Below are positions 46,576-55,878 of a DNA stretch of 64,000 bases, piece by piece. Positions within the stretch are counted from its first letter, which is position 1. Each line of letters opens with the position of its first letter. The notes under the pieces were generated by a model that was given only the letters and a program-made list of their open reading frames with translations, was not told where the DNA came from and ran no database searches. This DNA is from JACDEA01 sp963742585 (GTDB taxonomy: Bacteria; Actinomycetota; Acidimicrobiia; Acidimicrobiales; JACDEA01). The stretch covers positions 37,861-101,860 of the forward strand of contig CAVUMI010000002.1 in assembly GCA_963742585.1 (NCBI GenBank), written 5' to 3'. Made by a program: the position numbers and the translations under genes.

Positions 46576-48666
46576 TTAGAGCGACGGGATCTCGACCACG
46601 CCCAGTACCTGGTCGACGATCGGGTCGAGGATTCCCGCCACCGTTTCGTTGCCGAGGACCATCGACAGCACCTCGGACAGGACGGCGTTGAGCTGCGCGT
46701 GTACGTCAGCCGCCGCCGCATTCGGCTCCCAGAGCAACGGGATGTCGGCGAAGCTGAGCGGGAGCGGCTGGGCCGAGAACAGCCCGACGCCGATGCCGAG
46801 CATCGTGTCGACGCCACTGCATACCGTTTCGTCGCAGGTCTCGGAAGCCGACCATGACGCGAAGCCGAGGAAGTCCATCACGGCATCGGAACCGAGCGGG
46901 ACACCGCTCACCGGCGCGATCCACGCCGGCAGGCCGTTGGGCTCGTCCGGCGCTGTGCTCACGCCGATCGCCGGCGTGTGGAGATTGATTGGCGCCGAAG
47001 TACCCGGGCCGCGGTAGTCGGCCTTGATGCTATAGAGCGGGCCGCTCGGCACGAGGCCGTCGGCGAGCCCCAGCGCCGGGAGGTTCGGCACAATGTCCGA
47101 CCGCTTCACCGCGTACCCACGGTGCGAGCGGGTGGCGAACCGATCGGGGGCGGGCGTGTTGGGATCGGTGTCGCCAGTGATCGTGCCCGCGCCACCGTCG
47201 ATGTTCGGCGCGTTCGACCAGATCGCCAAGTGGAACATCAACCCGGCGTCGACCTTCGCCGGCGCGATCACGTTCACGCCGGTCGGCCCGGCGGGCGCGT
47301 TATCGACGATCTGGAGACCCTCGAGCAGACTCACGGTGATCTCCGTGCTGCTCGATCCGTTGGCCAGGCGAAGTCGAACCTTCGTGCCGAGGAGGGTGCT
47401 CAGCGGCACACCCGCGGCGTCCGCCTGGGCGATGAGCCCGGCGAGCGCGTCCTTGATCTGCGGGTCGATGTCGGAGCCGAGCGAAAGCTGGACGCGGGTG
47501 ACGCCGTTGACCTTCGTGTAGGCGATGAATGCGCCGGTCTCGAAGTCGAATACGCCGACCGTTGCCTCGCTCGGGTCGTTGTGGTTGATGATGCCGATCC
47601 GCGGATCACAACCGGCTGACGGATCGCAAGCCGTGGCAAGTGCCGGCAGGCACGACGCGGGATCGGCCGCACAGGCCGCGGGATCGGCGGGCAGTGCGAT
47701 GGTGTCGGCGGCCGGCACGGCGAAGAATTGCATCGTTCCGCCGCCGCGTAGTTGACCCGTGTTGCCGTTCACGGTCGTCTGATACTCGGCCGGGTCGACG
47801 TTCATGCTCACGTTGCCGCCGCCGAGGATGTCCTTGAAGATGTGCTGCCAGGGCCGGTACTCGAAGGTCATCGTCTCGACGACCAGGCCGGGCTCGTACT
47901 GGTTCCCGAAGCCGGTGGTCGACGACTCCCTCGATACGGGCGTGCCGATCTGGCAGACGGGCTGGCTCGTGGCAGTAAGGGCCGACCCGGTGGTCGGGTT
48001 GGTCGGCAGGTTCGGGTTCGGATCCTGGTTCGGCGAGAAACTGGTGTTGTTGGGAACGCTCGTTGCGTTCCCCGACGCGGTGTAGGACCGCACGACGTTC
48101 GTGGTCGTGGTTTCGATGGTGTAGACGCCGGGCGTGGCGCCGGCGAGATCGAGCTTGGCCGTCCAGGAACCACCGAGGTTGTTCAGCTTGGCCGGGGCCG
48201 GCTGCGGGACAATCACGGTGCCGGGGTCGCTCGGGTTGAGAAGGTCGTAGCTCTTGGCTGGGCCCGTCTCGTCATGCACGACACCATCGGGTCCGGCGAC
48301 CACGACCCGACTGCGCGGGGAGTTGTCCCAGTTGTTCGGCGTGTTCGCGGCGGCGGGTGGGTTGTTGCCGAGGCAGGAGAGACCGGGAAGGAAGGCTCCC
48401 AGGACAACTGAATTCGTCCACCCGGTCGCCTTCGTGTAGAGACCAGTCGGGTTCGGCGTCGTGTTGTTCGTCGAGCGTGTGTAGATGTTGCCGCCGCTGA
48501 CGTTGATGTTCAGCGAATCGGCGCGCACGACGGGCGGGTCGCCCGGCGTGGTCGGGCTGATCGTGGTCGCGGCGCGGGCCACGCCGGCGCACAGCGCGCT
48601 GACTATGGCAGCGCCCGTAAGGATCGCCCCCGCCTTACGCCGACTGGCGCTGAACGTCTGTTTCAT
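46576..48666 (-). CDS. Large secreted surface protein of unknown function (696 aa)
   Basis: A signal peptide (MKQTFSASRRKAGAILTGAA, ALCAGVARA cleavage) precedes a Thr/Asn/Pro-rich mature part with extended beta-type sequence (LNINVSGGNIYTRSTNNTTP, WTAKLDLAGATPGVYTIETT, YEPGLVVETMTFEYRPWQHI). Cysteines are scattered in pairs (ACAADPASCLPALATACDPS, CDETVCSG). The middle contains VRLRLANGSSSTEITVSLLE. No catalytic, sortase or anchor motif is seen. A tandem CTTCAG repeat lies about 96 bases upstream of the start. In style (Thr/Asn-rich, unknown, intact frame) it resembles the protein at 4404-7028, though they do not align clearly. Confidence 0.7.
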   Translation of the reverse strand: MKQTFSASRRKAGAILTGAAIVSALCAGVARAATTISPTTPGDPPVVRADSLNINVSGGNIYTRSTNNTTPNPTGLYTKATGWTNSVVLGAFLPGLSCLGNNPPAAANTPNNWDNSPRSRVVVAGPDGVVHDETGPAKSYDLLNPSDPGTVIVPQPAPAKLNNLGGSWTAKLDLAGATPGVYTIETTTTNVVRSYTASGNATSVPNNTSFSPNQDPNPNLPTNPTTGSALTATSQPVCQIGTPVSRESSTTGFGNQYEPGLVVETMTFEYRPWQHIFKDILGGGNVSMNVDPAEYQTTVNGNTGQLRGGGTMQFFAVPAADTIALPADPAACAADPASCLPALATACDPSAGCDPRIGIINHNDPSEATVGVFDFETGAFIAYTKVNGVTRVQLSLGSDIDPQIKDALAGLIAQADAAGVPLSTLLGTKVRLRLANGSSSTEITVSLLEGLQIVDNAPAGPTGVNVIAPAKVDAGLMFHLAIWSNAPNIDGGAGTITGDTDPNTPAPDRFATRSHRGYAVKRSDIVPNLPALGLADGLVPSGPLYSIKADYRGPGTSAPINLHTPAIGVSTAPDEPNGLPAWIAPVSGVPLGSDAVMDFLGFASWSASETCDETVCSGVDTMLGIGVGLFSAQPLPLSFADIPLLWEPNAAAADVHAQLNAVLSEVLSMVLGNETVAGILDPIVDQVLGVVEIPSL

Positions 48667-48761
48667 TTGCGTGCTCCCCGGTTCCGTCGCGGCCGCGATG
48701 CGGCGCGCTCGTGATGCTCACAACGGGGAGGGTCGACGTTCCTTGCGCTCTACGCGGTGTT

Positions 48762-48777
48762 CTTCAGCCGTCTTCAG
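48762..48777. promoter_or_regulatory. Tandem CTTCAG direct repeat, site 1
   Basis: CTTCAG at 48762-48767 and 48772-48777, 10 bases apart, in the 317-base divergent region between the surface protein (start 48666) and the META lipoprotein (start 48984). Direct repeats at one helical turn are typical of OmpR/PhoB-type regulators. The rest of this intergenic region holds no gene. Confidence 0.6.
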
Positions 48778-48863
48778 CCAATGTGCGCCGCCGGGCGAGG
48801 GCAACATCACGATTGTCACTCGCGCGCTTTGCCGTGCCGCGTCGGCGATCCTCGTGCTCGCCG

Positions 48864-48879
48864 CTTCAGCAATCTTCAG
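48864..48879. promoter_or_regulatory. Tandem CTTCAG direct repeat, site 2
   Basis: CTTCAG at 48864-48869 and 48874-48879 (CTTCAGCAATCTTCAG), about 105 bases before the META lipoprotein start. Confidence 0.6.
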
Positions 48880-48983
48880 CGCAGCGGGCCCAATATGAGG
48901 AGATGAGTCAACGGGCGTGCGTTGCCGACCTCAAGCGAAACGGGCGGTTGTCATGGCGGCGGAGAATCCGGTATCGCCGACGC

Positions 48984-49781
48984 ATGAGCCCCATCACGAA
49001 TCGCGTGGCTCGTCGGGTGGTTGCTGTGGCTGCTGCTACCACCCTGCCTTTGTCGATCCTCATGACCGCATGCGGCGCCGGCAGCGAAGATCGCCATAAC
49101 GATGGAGGTCAGTTGGATGGACGCGAGTTCCTGTCCCGGTCTGTCGCCGGACGCTTGCTCGTGTCTGGCACGCAGATCCGGCTCACGTTCGATCGCGGCC
49201 GGATAGGCGCATCCGCCGGCTGCAACGCTCTCGGCGGCCCGTACGAGCTGGTCGACGGCCGCCTAATCATCCGCGGCGGCATGACAATGACCGAGATCGG
49301 ATGCGACCCGCCCAGGCACGCCCAAGATGAGTGGCTCGCCGATCTCCTACAGAGCGAACCCCAGATCAACCTCGCGGAGAACACGCTCACGGTTAAGGCC
49401 GCTGAGGTGATGCTGCGCCTGCTCGATCGTGTCGTCGCCGACCCCGACCGGCCACTCGTCGGCACCCGCTGGCGCGTCGACACTGTGCTCCGGGGGGGCG
49501 CCGCATCATCTGTAGCTAACGGGACGCTCGTGACCCTCGAGTTCGGCGATGACCGGGCACTCACCGCCTCATCGGCGGGCTGCACCTCCGTTCGAGTCTC
49601 CGTGAGTGTCGAAGCGGGAGTCCTGCGCTTTCGCGACGTCGTGATCGATACGATCGGCTGTCCGCCACCGTGGGATGCGACCGTTGAGCTGCTGCGGGCG
49701 GGGCGGGCGACGTATTCGATCACCGCGGCGCGCCTAACCATCCTCACCGAGGATGTCGGATTAGCCGCGGCCGGCGACTAA
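48984..49781 (+). CDS. Lipoprotein with two META (HslJ-like) domains
   Basis: A 265-residue lipoprotein: signal peptide with lipobox MTACGAG, then two META domains. The first has TFDRGRIGASAGCNALGGPY and MTEIGCDPP; the second has GTRWRVDTVL, LEFGDDRALTASSAGCTSVR and IDTIGCPPPW. The G-C-N loop and a later G-C-x2-P are family marks; the second domain lacks the Asn. META domain proteins are envelope proteins linked to drug or stress resistance. Start ATG 48984. It is divergent from the surface-protein operon and both have CTTCAG repeats. Confidence 0.85.
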   Translation: MSPITNRVARRVVAVAAATTLPLSILMTACGAGSEDRHNDGGQLDGREFLSRSVAGRLLVSGTQIRLTFDRGRIGASAGCNALGGPYELVDGRLIIRGGMTMTEIGCDPPRHAQDEWLADLLQSEPQINLAENTLTVKAAEVMLRLLDRVVADPDRPLVGTRWRVDTVLRGGAASSVANGTLVTLEFGDDRALTASSAGCTSVRVSVSVEAGVLRFRDVVIDTIGCPPPWDATVELLRAGRATYSITAARLTILTEDVGLAAAGD

Positions 49782-49836
49782 CACCGCCTGCCGAGGTGCG
49801 GTCAGCGGCAGCGCTTGCTAGTCGGCCGCGAGTACA

Positions 49837-50544
49837 TCAGATCGCATGTCCGAAGGCGGGGGAGTCTTGCTTGCCGGCTCGTCTTAGAAGCCACATCATG
49901 AAGGCGGCCTCGGCGATCACCGCAGGTACGGCCACGATCGCGGCGAAAATCGATTCGTGGTCCGAGTAGCTCGACAGTATCGAGTAGGCGAGCGTGTCGA
50001 ATACGTACGCGGCGCCGGCGATGAGGAGCACGATACCGAGGGGCCGCGGCGCGATTGCTGAGCGCACTGTAATGACACCAAGGAGCGCGAGGTGGACTCC
50101 GAAGCAGGTGAGCCCGATGAGCCAGGTGGCGTTGAACGCGTCGAGCGCAAGCATCGTATGGGCTTCGCGGGTTGACTGGTCGAGGGAGGCGACGTAGTTC
50201 TCACTGCCGACGAGCTGTAGGACCGCGAAGAGAAACACGACGGCGGTGCCGAGAAAGACCGTGTAAACGATCCTGAACCAGGCGGTCAGCGACGCGAGTG
50301 CAGCTCCTGCGGGACGGAACACGTGGTAGAGCGCCCAGGCGACGAGCACGTCGAGCACGAAAGCGCCGATGAACGCGACGATGGCGAGCCGCACGAGTGT
50401 CTGAGCGTCAGCGATGTTCTGGAAGGTCGCCGATGCGTCGCCGGTTTCGACGAGTCGCTCGCGCACAAAGAAGTTGCCGAAGATCCCGAGGACGAAGAGC
50501 GCGACGTAGGAGTAGCCGGCAATGCGTGCTGCGCTGCGGGGCAA
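49837..50544 (-). CDS. DUF4386-family membrane protein
   Basis: About 235 residues with six to seven membrane helices. Family features are the N-terminal RIAGYSYVALFVLGIFGNFF, the ARxxxNIADAQTLVRL-type segment, WALYHVFRPAGAALASLTAW, and AFNATWLIGLTCFGVHLALLG. DUF4386 proteins have no known function and often sit next to TetR or dehydrogenase genes. The start is uncertain: TTG 50544 is in frame, while an ATG at 50564 with an AAGGAG site further upstream is one frame off, which may reflect a shift in the first ten codons. Confidence 0.85.
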   Translation of the reverse strand: MPRSAARIAGYSYVALFVLGIFGNFFVRERLVETGDASATFQNIADAQTLVRLAIVAFIGAFVLDVLVAWALYHVFRPAGAALASLTAWFRIVYTVFLGTAVVFLFAVLQLVGSENYVASLDQSTREAHTMLALDAFNATWLIGLTCFGVHLALLGVITVRSAIAPRPLGIVLLIAGAAYVFDTLAYSILSSYSDHESIFAAIVAVPAVIAEAAFMMWLLRRAGKQDSPAFGHAI

Positions 50545-50590
50545 TGGCGCGTTGCGCGCGTCATGGAGCGGTTGTTTTATGTGTCTCCTT

Positions 50591-51353
50591 TTAGGGCGTG
50601 AGTGCGAGCCGTCCTCGGGTGTTGCGGGCGTCGAGGTCGGCGATGGCGTCGGCGGCGCGGGCCAGGGGGATGCAGCGGCCCATCACCGGCTTGACCTGAT
50701 CCGTGGCGATGAGTCCGTTGACTGACTGGACGGTGTCGGCGTGTTCGCTGGCTATGAACGTGCCGGGTCGCCCGGGCACGAACGGCGAGGGCAGCTGGGC
50801 GCCTACCTGGCGTGGATGCCGCCCGATGAATCACGAGCGCGCCTCGTCGTGTCAGCGCATGGCGCAGACACCCGAGCTTGCTGTTCCCTGCCACGTCGAG
50901 GATCACGTCGTACCGCCGTTCGCCCGAGGCGAAGTCGAAACGTGTGTAGTCGACGACGTGGTCCCCGCGTAGGGGAGGACGGCGGCCTTTTCGAACGTGA
51001 GGACACCTGGTTTCGGCGCAACGCGGTCCGCGTTGGCGGCGCTGAACTCGGACGAACGTACCCTCGCCGGTGCGGGTAGACCTCGTCGCCGGGCTTGGGG
51101 TTCGTGACCGAAGCGCAGACCGTTCCGACGACGCCGGCGAGATGGTGCCTGGCACGCGCTTCCTAGGTCGGCGAAGGCACCTCACGAGCCGGACGAGGTA
51201 GGGCAGGCCGCGCATCGGGTGGTACGAGCCGCGGTCGAAACCCGCCGCCACCACGCGAACGAGGACTTGGCGGTCGCCGACCGCGGGCTCCGGGATGTCT
51301 TCGAAGCAGAGCGCGTCGGCGCCGCCGTAGCGGTGCTGGACAATCGCCTTCAT
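50591..51353 (-). pseudogene. NAD(P)-dependent zinc-type alcohol dehydrogenase / quinone oxidoreductase remnant
   Basis: The N-terminal part (MKAIVQHRYGGADALCFEDI, PEPAVGDRQVLVRVVAAGFD, PRKRVPGT, NPKPGDEVY) and the C-terminal part (DHVVDYTRFDFASGERRYDV, FIASEHADTVQSVNGLIATD, GRCIPLARAADAIADLDARN) are clear, but they are joined directly after LTFEKAAVLPYAG. The Rossmann segment with the GxGxxG nucleotide-binding loop, about 45 residues, is missing. There are also several frame changes. With the cofactor site deleted the product cannot work, so this is a pseudogene regardless of sequencing errors. Confidence 0.8.
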
Positions 51354-51494
51354 CGGGCAGCAGCCAGTCACGGGTCATCGCGGGACGGAGGCATCTGCAC
51401 TTAGTGTCTCCATCGAGAGGAACGCATTCGACGCGCCGGGGTGACCGTTGGGTAACGATTCGGATCAGATGCGGACCGTTCGGCGAGGCGCGTA

Positions 51495-52931
51495 CTACCT
51501 CGCTCCGGAGTCAGCGACGTCGATGACGTGACGCTCGATGCGGGCACCGGTCTCACCCAGCCCGCGCACGGTAACGCGGTCGTAGGCGACCAGCCGGGCG
51601 GCGACGCGATCGAAGTACAGGACGGTGCAGGTAAGTGGTTCTGGTTTGCCGCCTCGGAGCGCCCGCAGCCCCGCGCCCCCGGTCGATCCCTCGATCAGCA
51701 ACCGGGTGTCACCGATCGAAGCCTCCCGGGCGGCGTGGGTATGGCCGGCAAGGACCAGGGGGACTTTGCCTCCGATGGCGCGGGCCATGCGAGCGTCATG
51801 CACCAGCACTAGGTCGACCCCCGGCGGTTCGTCGGCGGCCAGGAGCTTGGCCACGTCCGGCGCGACGGCTTCGGCCTGGTCCCGTTCGACGTTGCGTCCG
51901 GTGGGTTGGTCCTTGTTCGGCGTATACCGCGTGTCAGGGGTCCCCCAGAACCGCAGCCCGGCCACGGTCACCGGGTCGGCGTCGAGCACAACCGCGTTCG
52001 GCTGGCCCGCCACGGCTCGTTGGGTGGCATCCGAGTCGTGGTTGCCGCGCACCCACACGTATGGCACACCAATGCCCTCGATGCGGTCGAGCAGCTGGGT
52101 CTCCGGCTCGGTGCCCCAATCGGTGATGTCGCCGGTGTCGGCCACCGCGTCGATGGCGAATTGTTCGACGAGCAGCTCGATGAGGTCGTATGCCTGCGGG
52201 TTATTGTGGATGTCGCTGACGTGCAGCACCCGCACCGTGCCATGGTCGGGATCGAAGGTCGGCAGTCCCTGGGCGGCTCGGTAGAGGGTGACAACGCTGC
52301 CGACCAGCTCGGTGAGTTGCGCCCGGTATTCGTCGAAACGGCCCACCACGCCCTCGACGTCGCCCACCGCGGTCGGCGCCACTGTCAAGAGGCCTGAGTA
52401 CTCGGGCTCGCTGACGGCATCGGTGTCGAAAGACACCGCAGTCCCGATCACCAGTACGGCGACCAAGGCTGCACCGGTCGCCCCGCCGAACGCAACCGAC
52501 CGCAGTCGCGGCGACGCGGCGAACGACGCCAGGCAACCTCCGATGATCGCCACCACGAGACCCCGCAGCGCGACGAGCAGCAGTGCATTTCGGGCGTCGT
52601 CAGCGATGTCGTCCTCTAACGAACCCAGCACGTTGGGATCGTCCGCGATCCGCCCGGCCTCCTCCAGGCGCAGCTCGTCGACACGCAGCTCGAGCCCGAC
52701 GGGTGCGTCGTGGGTGTCGAACTCGATTGAACCAAGCGGTGCTAGGTGCACGGCGGTGAAGCCGCCGAGCGAGGGCCGCGCCGACACGGTCGTGTCGAAC
52801 GGCCCAACCTTGGCGTGCACGTCACCCGCAACGAACAGCGCCAGACCCGCGCCCGCAAGCGCGAAGGCGGCGAGTCGCAACCGGGCGACCCACCGCTGGC
52901 GACGGCTCGAAGCAGCATCCATCGATGCCAT
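51495..52931 (-). CDS. Membrane-associated calcineurin-like metallophosphoesterase
   Basis: About 478 residues. There is a membrane helix near the N-terminus (LRLAAFALAGAGLALFVAG) and a second near 130-150 (ALLLVALRGLVVAIIGGCLA) followed by a third. The C-terminal catalytic domain has the metallophosphoesterase motifs in order: LHVSDIHNNP (DxH), ADTGDITDWG (GDxxD), VRGNHDSD (GNHD), LVHDARM and LAGHTHAAREA (GHxH). The extracytoplasmic part between helices carries a sandwich-like beta region. Such enzymes cleave phosphodiesters outside or at the membrane. Start ATG 52931 (MASMDAASS). Confidence 0.9.
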   Translation of the reverse strand: MASMDAASSRRQRWVARLRLAAFALAGAGLALFVAGDVHAKVGPFDTTVSARPSLGGFTAVHLAPLGSIEFDTHDAPVGLELRVDELRLEEAGRIADDPNVLGSLEDDIADDARNALLLVALRGLVVAIIGGCLASFAASPRLRSVAFGGATGAALVAVLVIGTAVSFDTDAVSEPEYSGLLTVAPTAVGDVEGVVGRFDEYRAQLTELVGSVVTLYRAAQGLPTFDPDHGTVRVLHVSDIHNNPQAYDLIELLVEQFAIDAVADTGDITDWGTEPETQLLDRIEGIGVPYVWVRGNHDSDATQRAVAGQPNAVVLDADPVTVAGLRFWGTPDTRYTPNKDQPTGRNVERDQAEAVAPDVAKLLAADEPPGVDLVLVHDARMARAIGGKVPLVLAGHTHAAREASIGDTRLLIEGSTGGAGLRALRGGKPEPLTCTVLYFDRVAARLVAYDRVTVRGLGETGARIERHVIDVADSGAR

Positions 52932-52994
52932 GCTCGCGCCGCCCGCACATCCGGGGCTCACGCGGTTTGAACCGATCAACGTGTGGAGGCAGGG

Positions 52995-54320
52995 TCAGGC
53001 TGTGGTCGACGCTCCCGCGGCTGCCGGCCTGGTCGCGCCAAGCAGCGCGGCGCCGAGGGCAGCAGCCGCGACAGATGCCGCGAGGATTGCGAGCTTGGCG
53101 GCGTCCGCCAGCTCCGGGTCGGCGAAGGCGAGCCCGGTGATGAACAGCGACACGGTGAATCCGATGCCGCCCAGTGCAGCGGCTCCTGCGAGGTGTCGCC
53201 ACCGCACGTCGGGCGGTAATACCGCCACCCGTAGTCGTGTGCCGACCCACGCACCGCCGAGAATCCCAATCAGCTTGCCGGCAACCAACCCCAGAGCGAT
53301 GCCGACGGCAACGCTGGTTGCAGCCGGCGCTGACAGCATGCCTTCTCTCAACTCGACTCCAGCGTTGGCCAGAGCGAAGATCGGCAGGATCACGAAGCTC
53401 GTCGTGGGGTGCAGCAGTTCCTCGAGGTGCTCCGCGGGCGAGACGCTCTCCCGGGCGATGATCGTCATCTGGTGGATCTCACTCGCGGTCGGTTCATCCG
53501 AGAGGTCCTGCGCCCACCGACGCGCGGTGTGGGCGGGCGCGAGCCGTTGCGTTGGTATCGTGAGCGCGAGAGCGACGCCGGCGATGGTGGCGTGAACACC
53601 AGAGCGATATGTGGCGTACCACGTGACAACGGCGAGAGCGACATAGACGGGCGACCAATCGACTCGCAATCGCCGAAGTCCGAACGAGGCCGCTATGCCG
53701 GCGGCGGCGGCGAGGAGCGCGGTGGCGTCTATCGCACCGCTGTAAAAGACCGCGATCACGACAATGGCGCCGACGTCGTCGACGATTGCCAACGTGAGCA
53801 GGAACAACTTTAGGGCTACTGGGGCCCGCGAGCCGATGAGGGCGAGCACGCCGAGGGCGAAGGCGATATCGGTCGCCATCGGGATGCCCCACCCGCTCCT
53901 GCCGGCGCCGTCGCCGACGACCGCGATGAAGACGAGCGCTGGGACAAGCATTCCGCCTACCGCGGCGAACACCGGTAGGGCGGCGACCCGGCGGTCGGCC
54001 AGCTCGCCGTGAGTTAGCTCCCGTTTGATCTCGAGGCCAACGACAAAGAAAAACAGGGCCATGAGCCCGTCGTTCACGAAATGCCGCAGGTCCTCGTCAA
54101 CCCGAAACACGCCAATACCGAGTGTGACTTTGCTGTGCCAGAGCGTCTGGTAGCTGTCCTGCCACGGAGAATTGGCCCACACCAACGCCACGACGGCCGC
54201 CACCACGAGGGCGATCCCACCCGACGCCTCGGTGCGGACGAACCGCGCCACCGCGGTCGGGAGGCTGCGGGCAGGCGTTGACCGGCGCGCCCTTGCCGCA
54301 GCAGCGCGGTCAGCGCTCAT
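52995..54320 (-). CDS. nhaA: Na+/H+ antiporter NhaA
   Basis: An intact 441-residue NhaA. Hallmarks are VWANSPWQDSYQTLWHS, HFVNDGLMALFFFVVGLEIK, WGIPMATDIAFALGVLALIG, the paired aspartates in LTLAIVDDVGAIVVIAVFYS and the late ALANAGVELREG with GGIGFTVSLFITGLAF. It exchanges sodium for protons across the membrane. Its ATG overlaps the end of a small upstream membrane-peptide gene, so translation is coupled. Confidence 0.95.
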   Translation of the reverse strand: MSADRAAAARARRSTPARSLPTAVARFVRTEASGGIALVVAAVVALVWANSPWQDSYQTLWHSKVTLGIGVFRVDEDLRHFVNDGLMALFFFVVGLEIKRELTHGELADRRVAALPVFAAVGGMLVPALVFIAVVGDGAGRSGWGIPMATDIAFALGVLALIGSRAPVALKLFLLTLAIVDDVGAIVVIAVFYSGAIDATALLAAAAGIAASFGLRRLRVDWSPVYVALAVVTWYATYRSGVHATIAGVALALTIPTQRLAPAHTARRWAQDLSDEPTASEIHQMTIIARESVSPAEHLEELLHPTTSFVILPIFALANAGVELREGMLSAPAATSVAVGIALGLVAGKLIGILGGAWVGTRLRVAVLPPDVRWRHLAGAAALGGIGFTVSLFITGLAFADPELADAAKLAILAASVAAAALGAALLGATRPAAAGASTTA

Positions 54321-54426
54321 GACGTCGCCGCTTGCGCCGGCTTTGTGAGGGCGTGCGCAAGATCAGAAAGACCGCGACATACACCGCCGCTATGGCGGTC
54401 AAGCAGAACACAACGTAGACCGTCAC
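54310..54426 (-). CDS. Small single-helix membrane peptide overlapping nhaA (38 aa)
   Basis: From the GTG at 54426: one hydrophobic helix (VYVVFCLTAIAAVYVAVFLI) and a strongly basic tail ending SRRKRRRHER. The stop lies inside the first codons of nhaA in another frame (11-base overlap). The size and topology suggest a small antiporter partner or a leader peptide for coupling. No family is known to me. Confidence 0.5.
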   Translation of the reverse strand: MTVYVVFCLTAIAAVYVAVFLILRTPSQSRRKRRRHER

Positions 54427-54809
54427 GAGGTTTCCGCGTTTGAGCAACGGCACGGTCGAAGCGGAACCCAGGCAGAAAGGAAATCCCGGCGCAAGATTGG
54501 CGGCATCGCTAGCGGTTCGGACATTGGGCCCTCACTGGTGGTCGACGGACAGATTCGCCGACCAGACTTCCCGGCACGCCAGCGATCACGCTAGCCGCGG
54601 GACGGGTGTGGTGTGTATCACTGCTGTGGCCGAGACGCGTGTCTCAGCGCGTTCTTCGCTGGGGACGCAAGGTCCAAGTCCAGCGTGCCGCACGTGACAC
54701 ATGCGGACGGACGCCGGCTCGTGCCGGCGCCCGTCCAGACCACGACACCGAGGGGGGTACGGCGGCGCGGCCAACAGTCTGGCGGTCCCCGGACATGATC
54801 TGCCGGCGG
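54427..54809. other. 383-base intergenic region between nhaA operon and two-component system
   Basis: No convincing gene. It holds a short inverted repeat GAGAC-GCGT-GTCTC near 54633 and a GC-rich hairpin around 54705-54736 (ACGCCGGC / GCCGGCGC) that could end transcription of the kinase operon. Confidence 0.4.
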
Positions 54810-55878
54810 TTACGCTGAAGATTCCTTAACGCCGTCCCGCCGCATCATCGGCAACCGCAGCGTAAAAGCGCCATTGGCAAGCCACGCCTCGCCACCCTCC
54901 TGCCGGGCGAGCCCACGAGCGATCGGTAGCCCGAGGCCAGAACCGCCTCTTCCGTCGAGGCTGACGAACGGCTCGAAGATGTGCTCGCCCGTCCCCCAAG
55001 GGACGCCGCCGCCGTCGTCGCGAACGCTGATCTCGATCGCACCGTCGCGGGCGTCCGCCTCAACGACGATCTGCGTCGCCGCGTGGCGACGGGCGTTGTC
55101 CAACAGGTTGCTCAGTGCCTCACGCATCACATCCGGGCTGAGGGTCGCGTGTGGCGGCATCGATGGCGCGATGTCGAGACGGACGACCAGCTGAGGACAC
55201 AAGTCGCGTCAGGCGCGTTACCTCGTCTTCGACTACTGACGCCGGGTCGCAGACGGTGTGCTGCGCGTGTTCACCCTGGTCTAGCCGCGCCATTCGCAGA
55301 AGGGCGTTGACCAGCCGACCCGCCCGCGCGCTTTCCTCGGCGATGTGGCGGAGAAGTTGCTCTTGCCCTGGTGACGACCCTTGGGCCAGCAACGCGTCGC
55401 TCGCGGAGCGCATTCCAGCGACCGGCGTGCGCAGTTGGTGGGCGGCGAAAGCCAGGAATTGCCGACTTCGCTGTTCGGAGTCCCGCGCCGCTTCGAGTGC
55501 GACTCGCAGTCCGGCGATTAGTGCGACGACGACGAGGAAGATCAGACCCCGGAAGACACCGTTGGCAAAGTGCACCGGAAGCGGAGCGCTCGGCGGGCCT
55601 CGCAGCGCGTCTGCGAGCACCCAGACGACCGCGCTCATCACGCCGAGCGCGGCCCCCGCGCGAGTGCCGATCGCGATCGTGCCCAGCGCGATTGGGAGCA
55701 GGTAGAAGACGCCGAGCGTGAGTGTCGCACCGGTTGCCGCGTCGACCGCGCCGATCAGCCACACGCTGCCGACCGTTCCGGCTGCGATCGCGGGGGCCAG
55801 CCTTCGCGATTCCGCCGGCCATTGGACGATTCGCGCCACCAGGCGCGGCGGCGCGAGCTGGCGACGACGCGGACTCAA
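54810..55878 (-). CDS. Membrane histidine kinase of the CTTCAG-linked two-component system (one frameshift)
   Basis: Four membrane helices at the N-terminus (about residues 30-125) form the input domain, with no large outside loop, so it probably senses the membrane itself. The HisKA domain has FAAHQLRTPVAGMRSASD; the ATPase domain has the N-box MREALSNLLDNARRHAATQI, the G1 box VRDDGGGVP and GGSGLGLPIARGLARQEGG. The phosphoacceptor is the His in AAHQLRTP. One shift lies near 55195. It starts at TTG 55876-55878, overlapping the regulator's TGA, so the two are co-translated. Confidence 0.9.
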
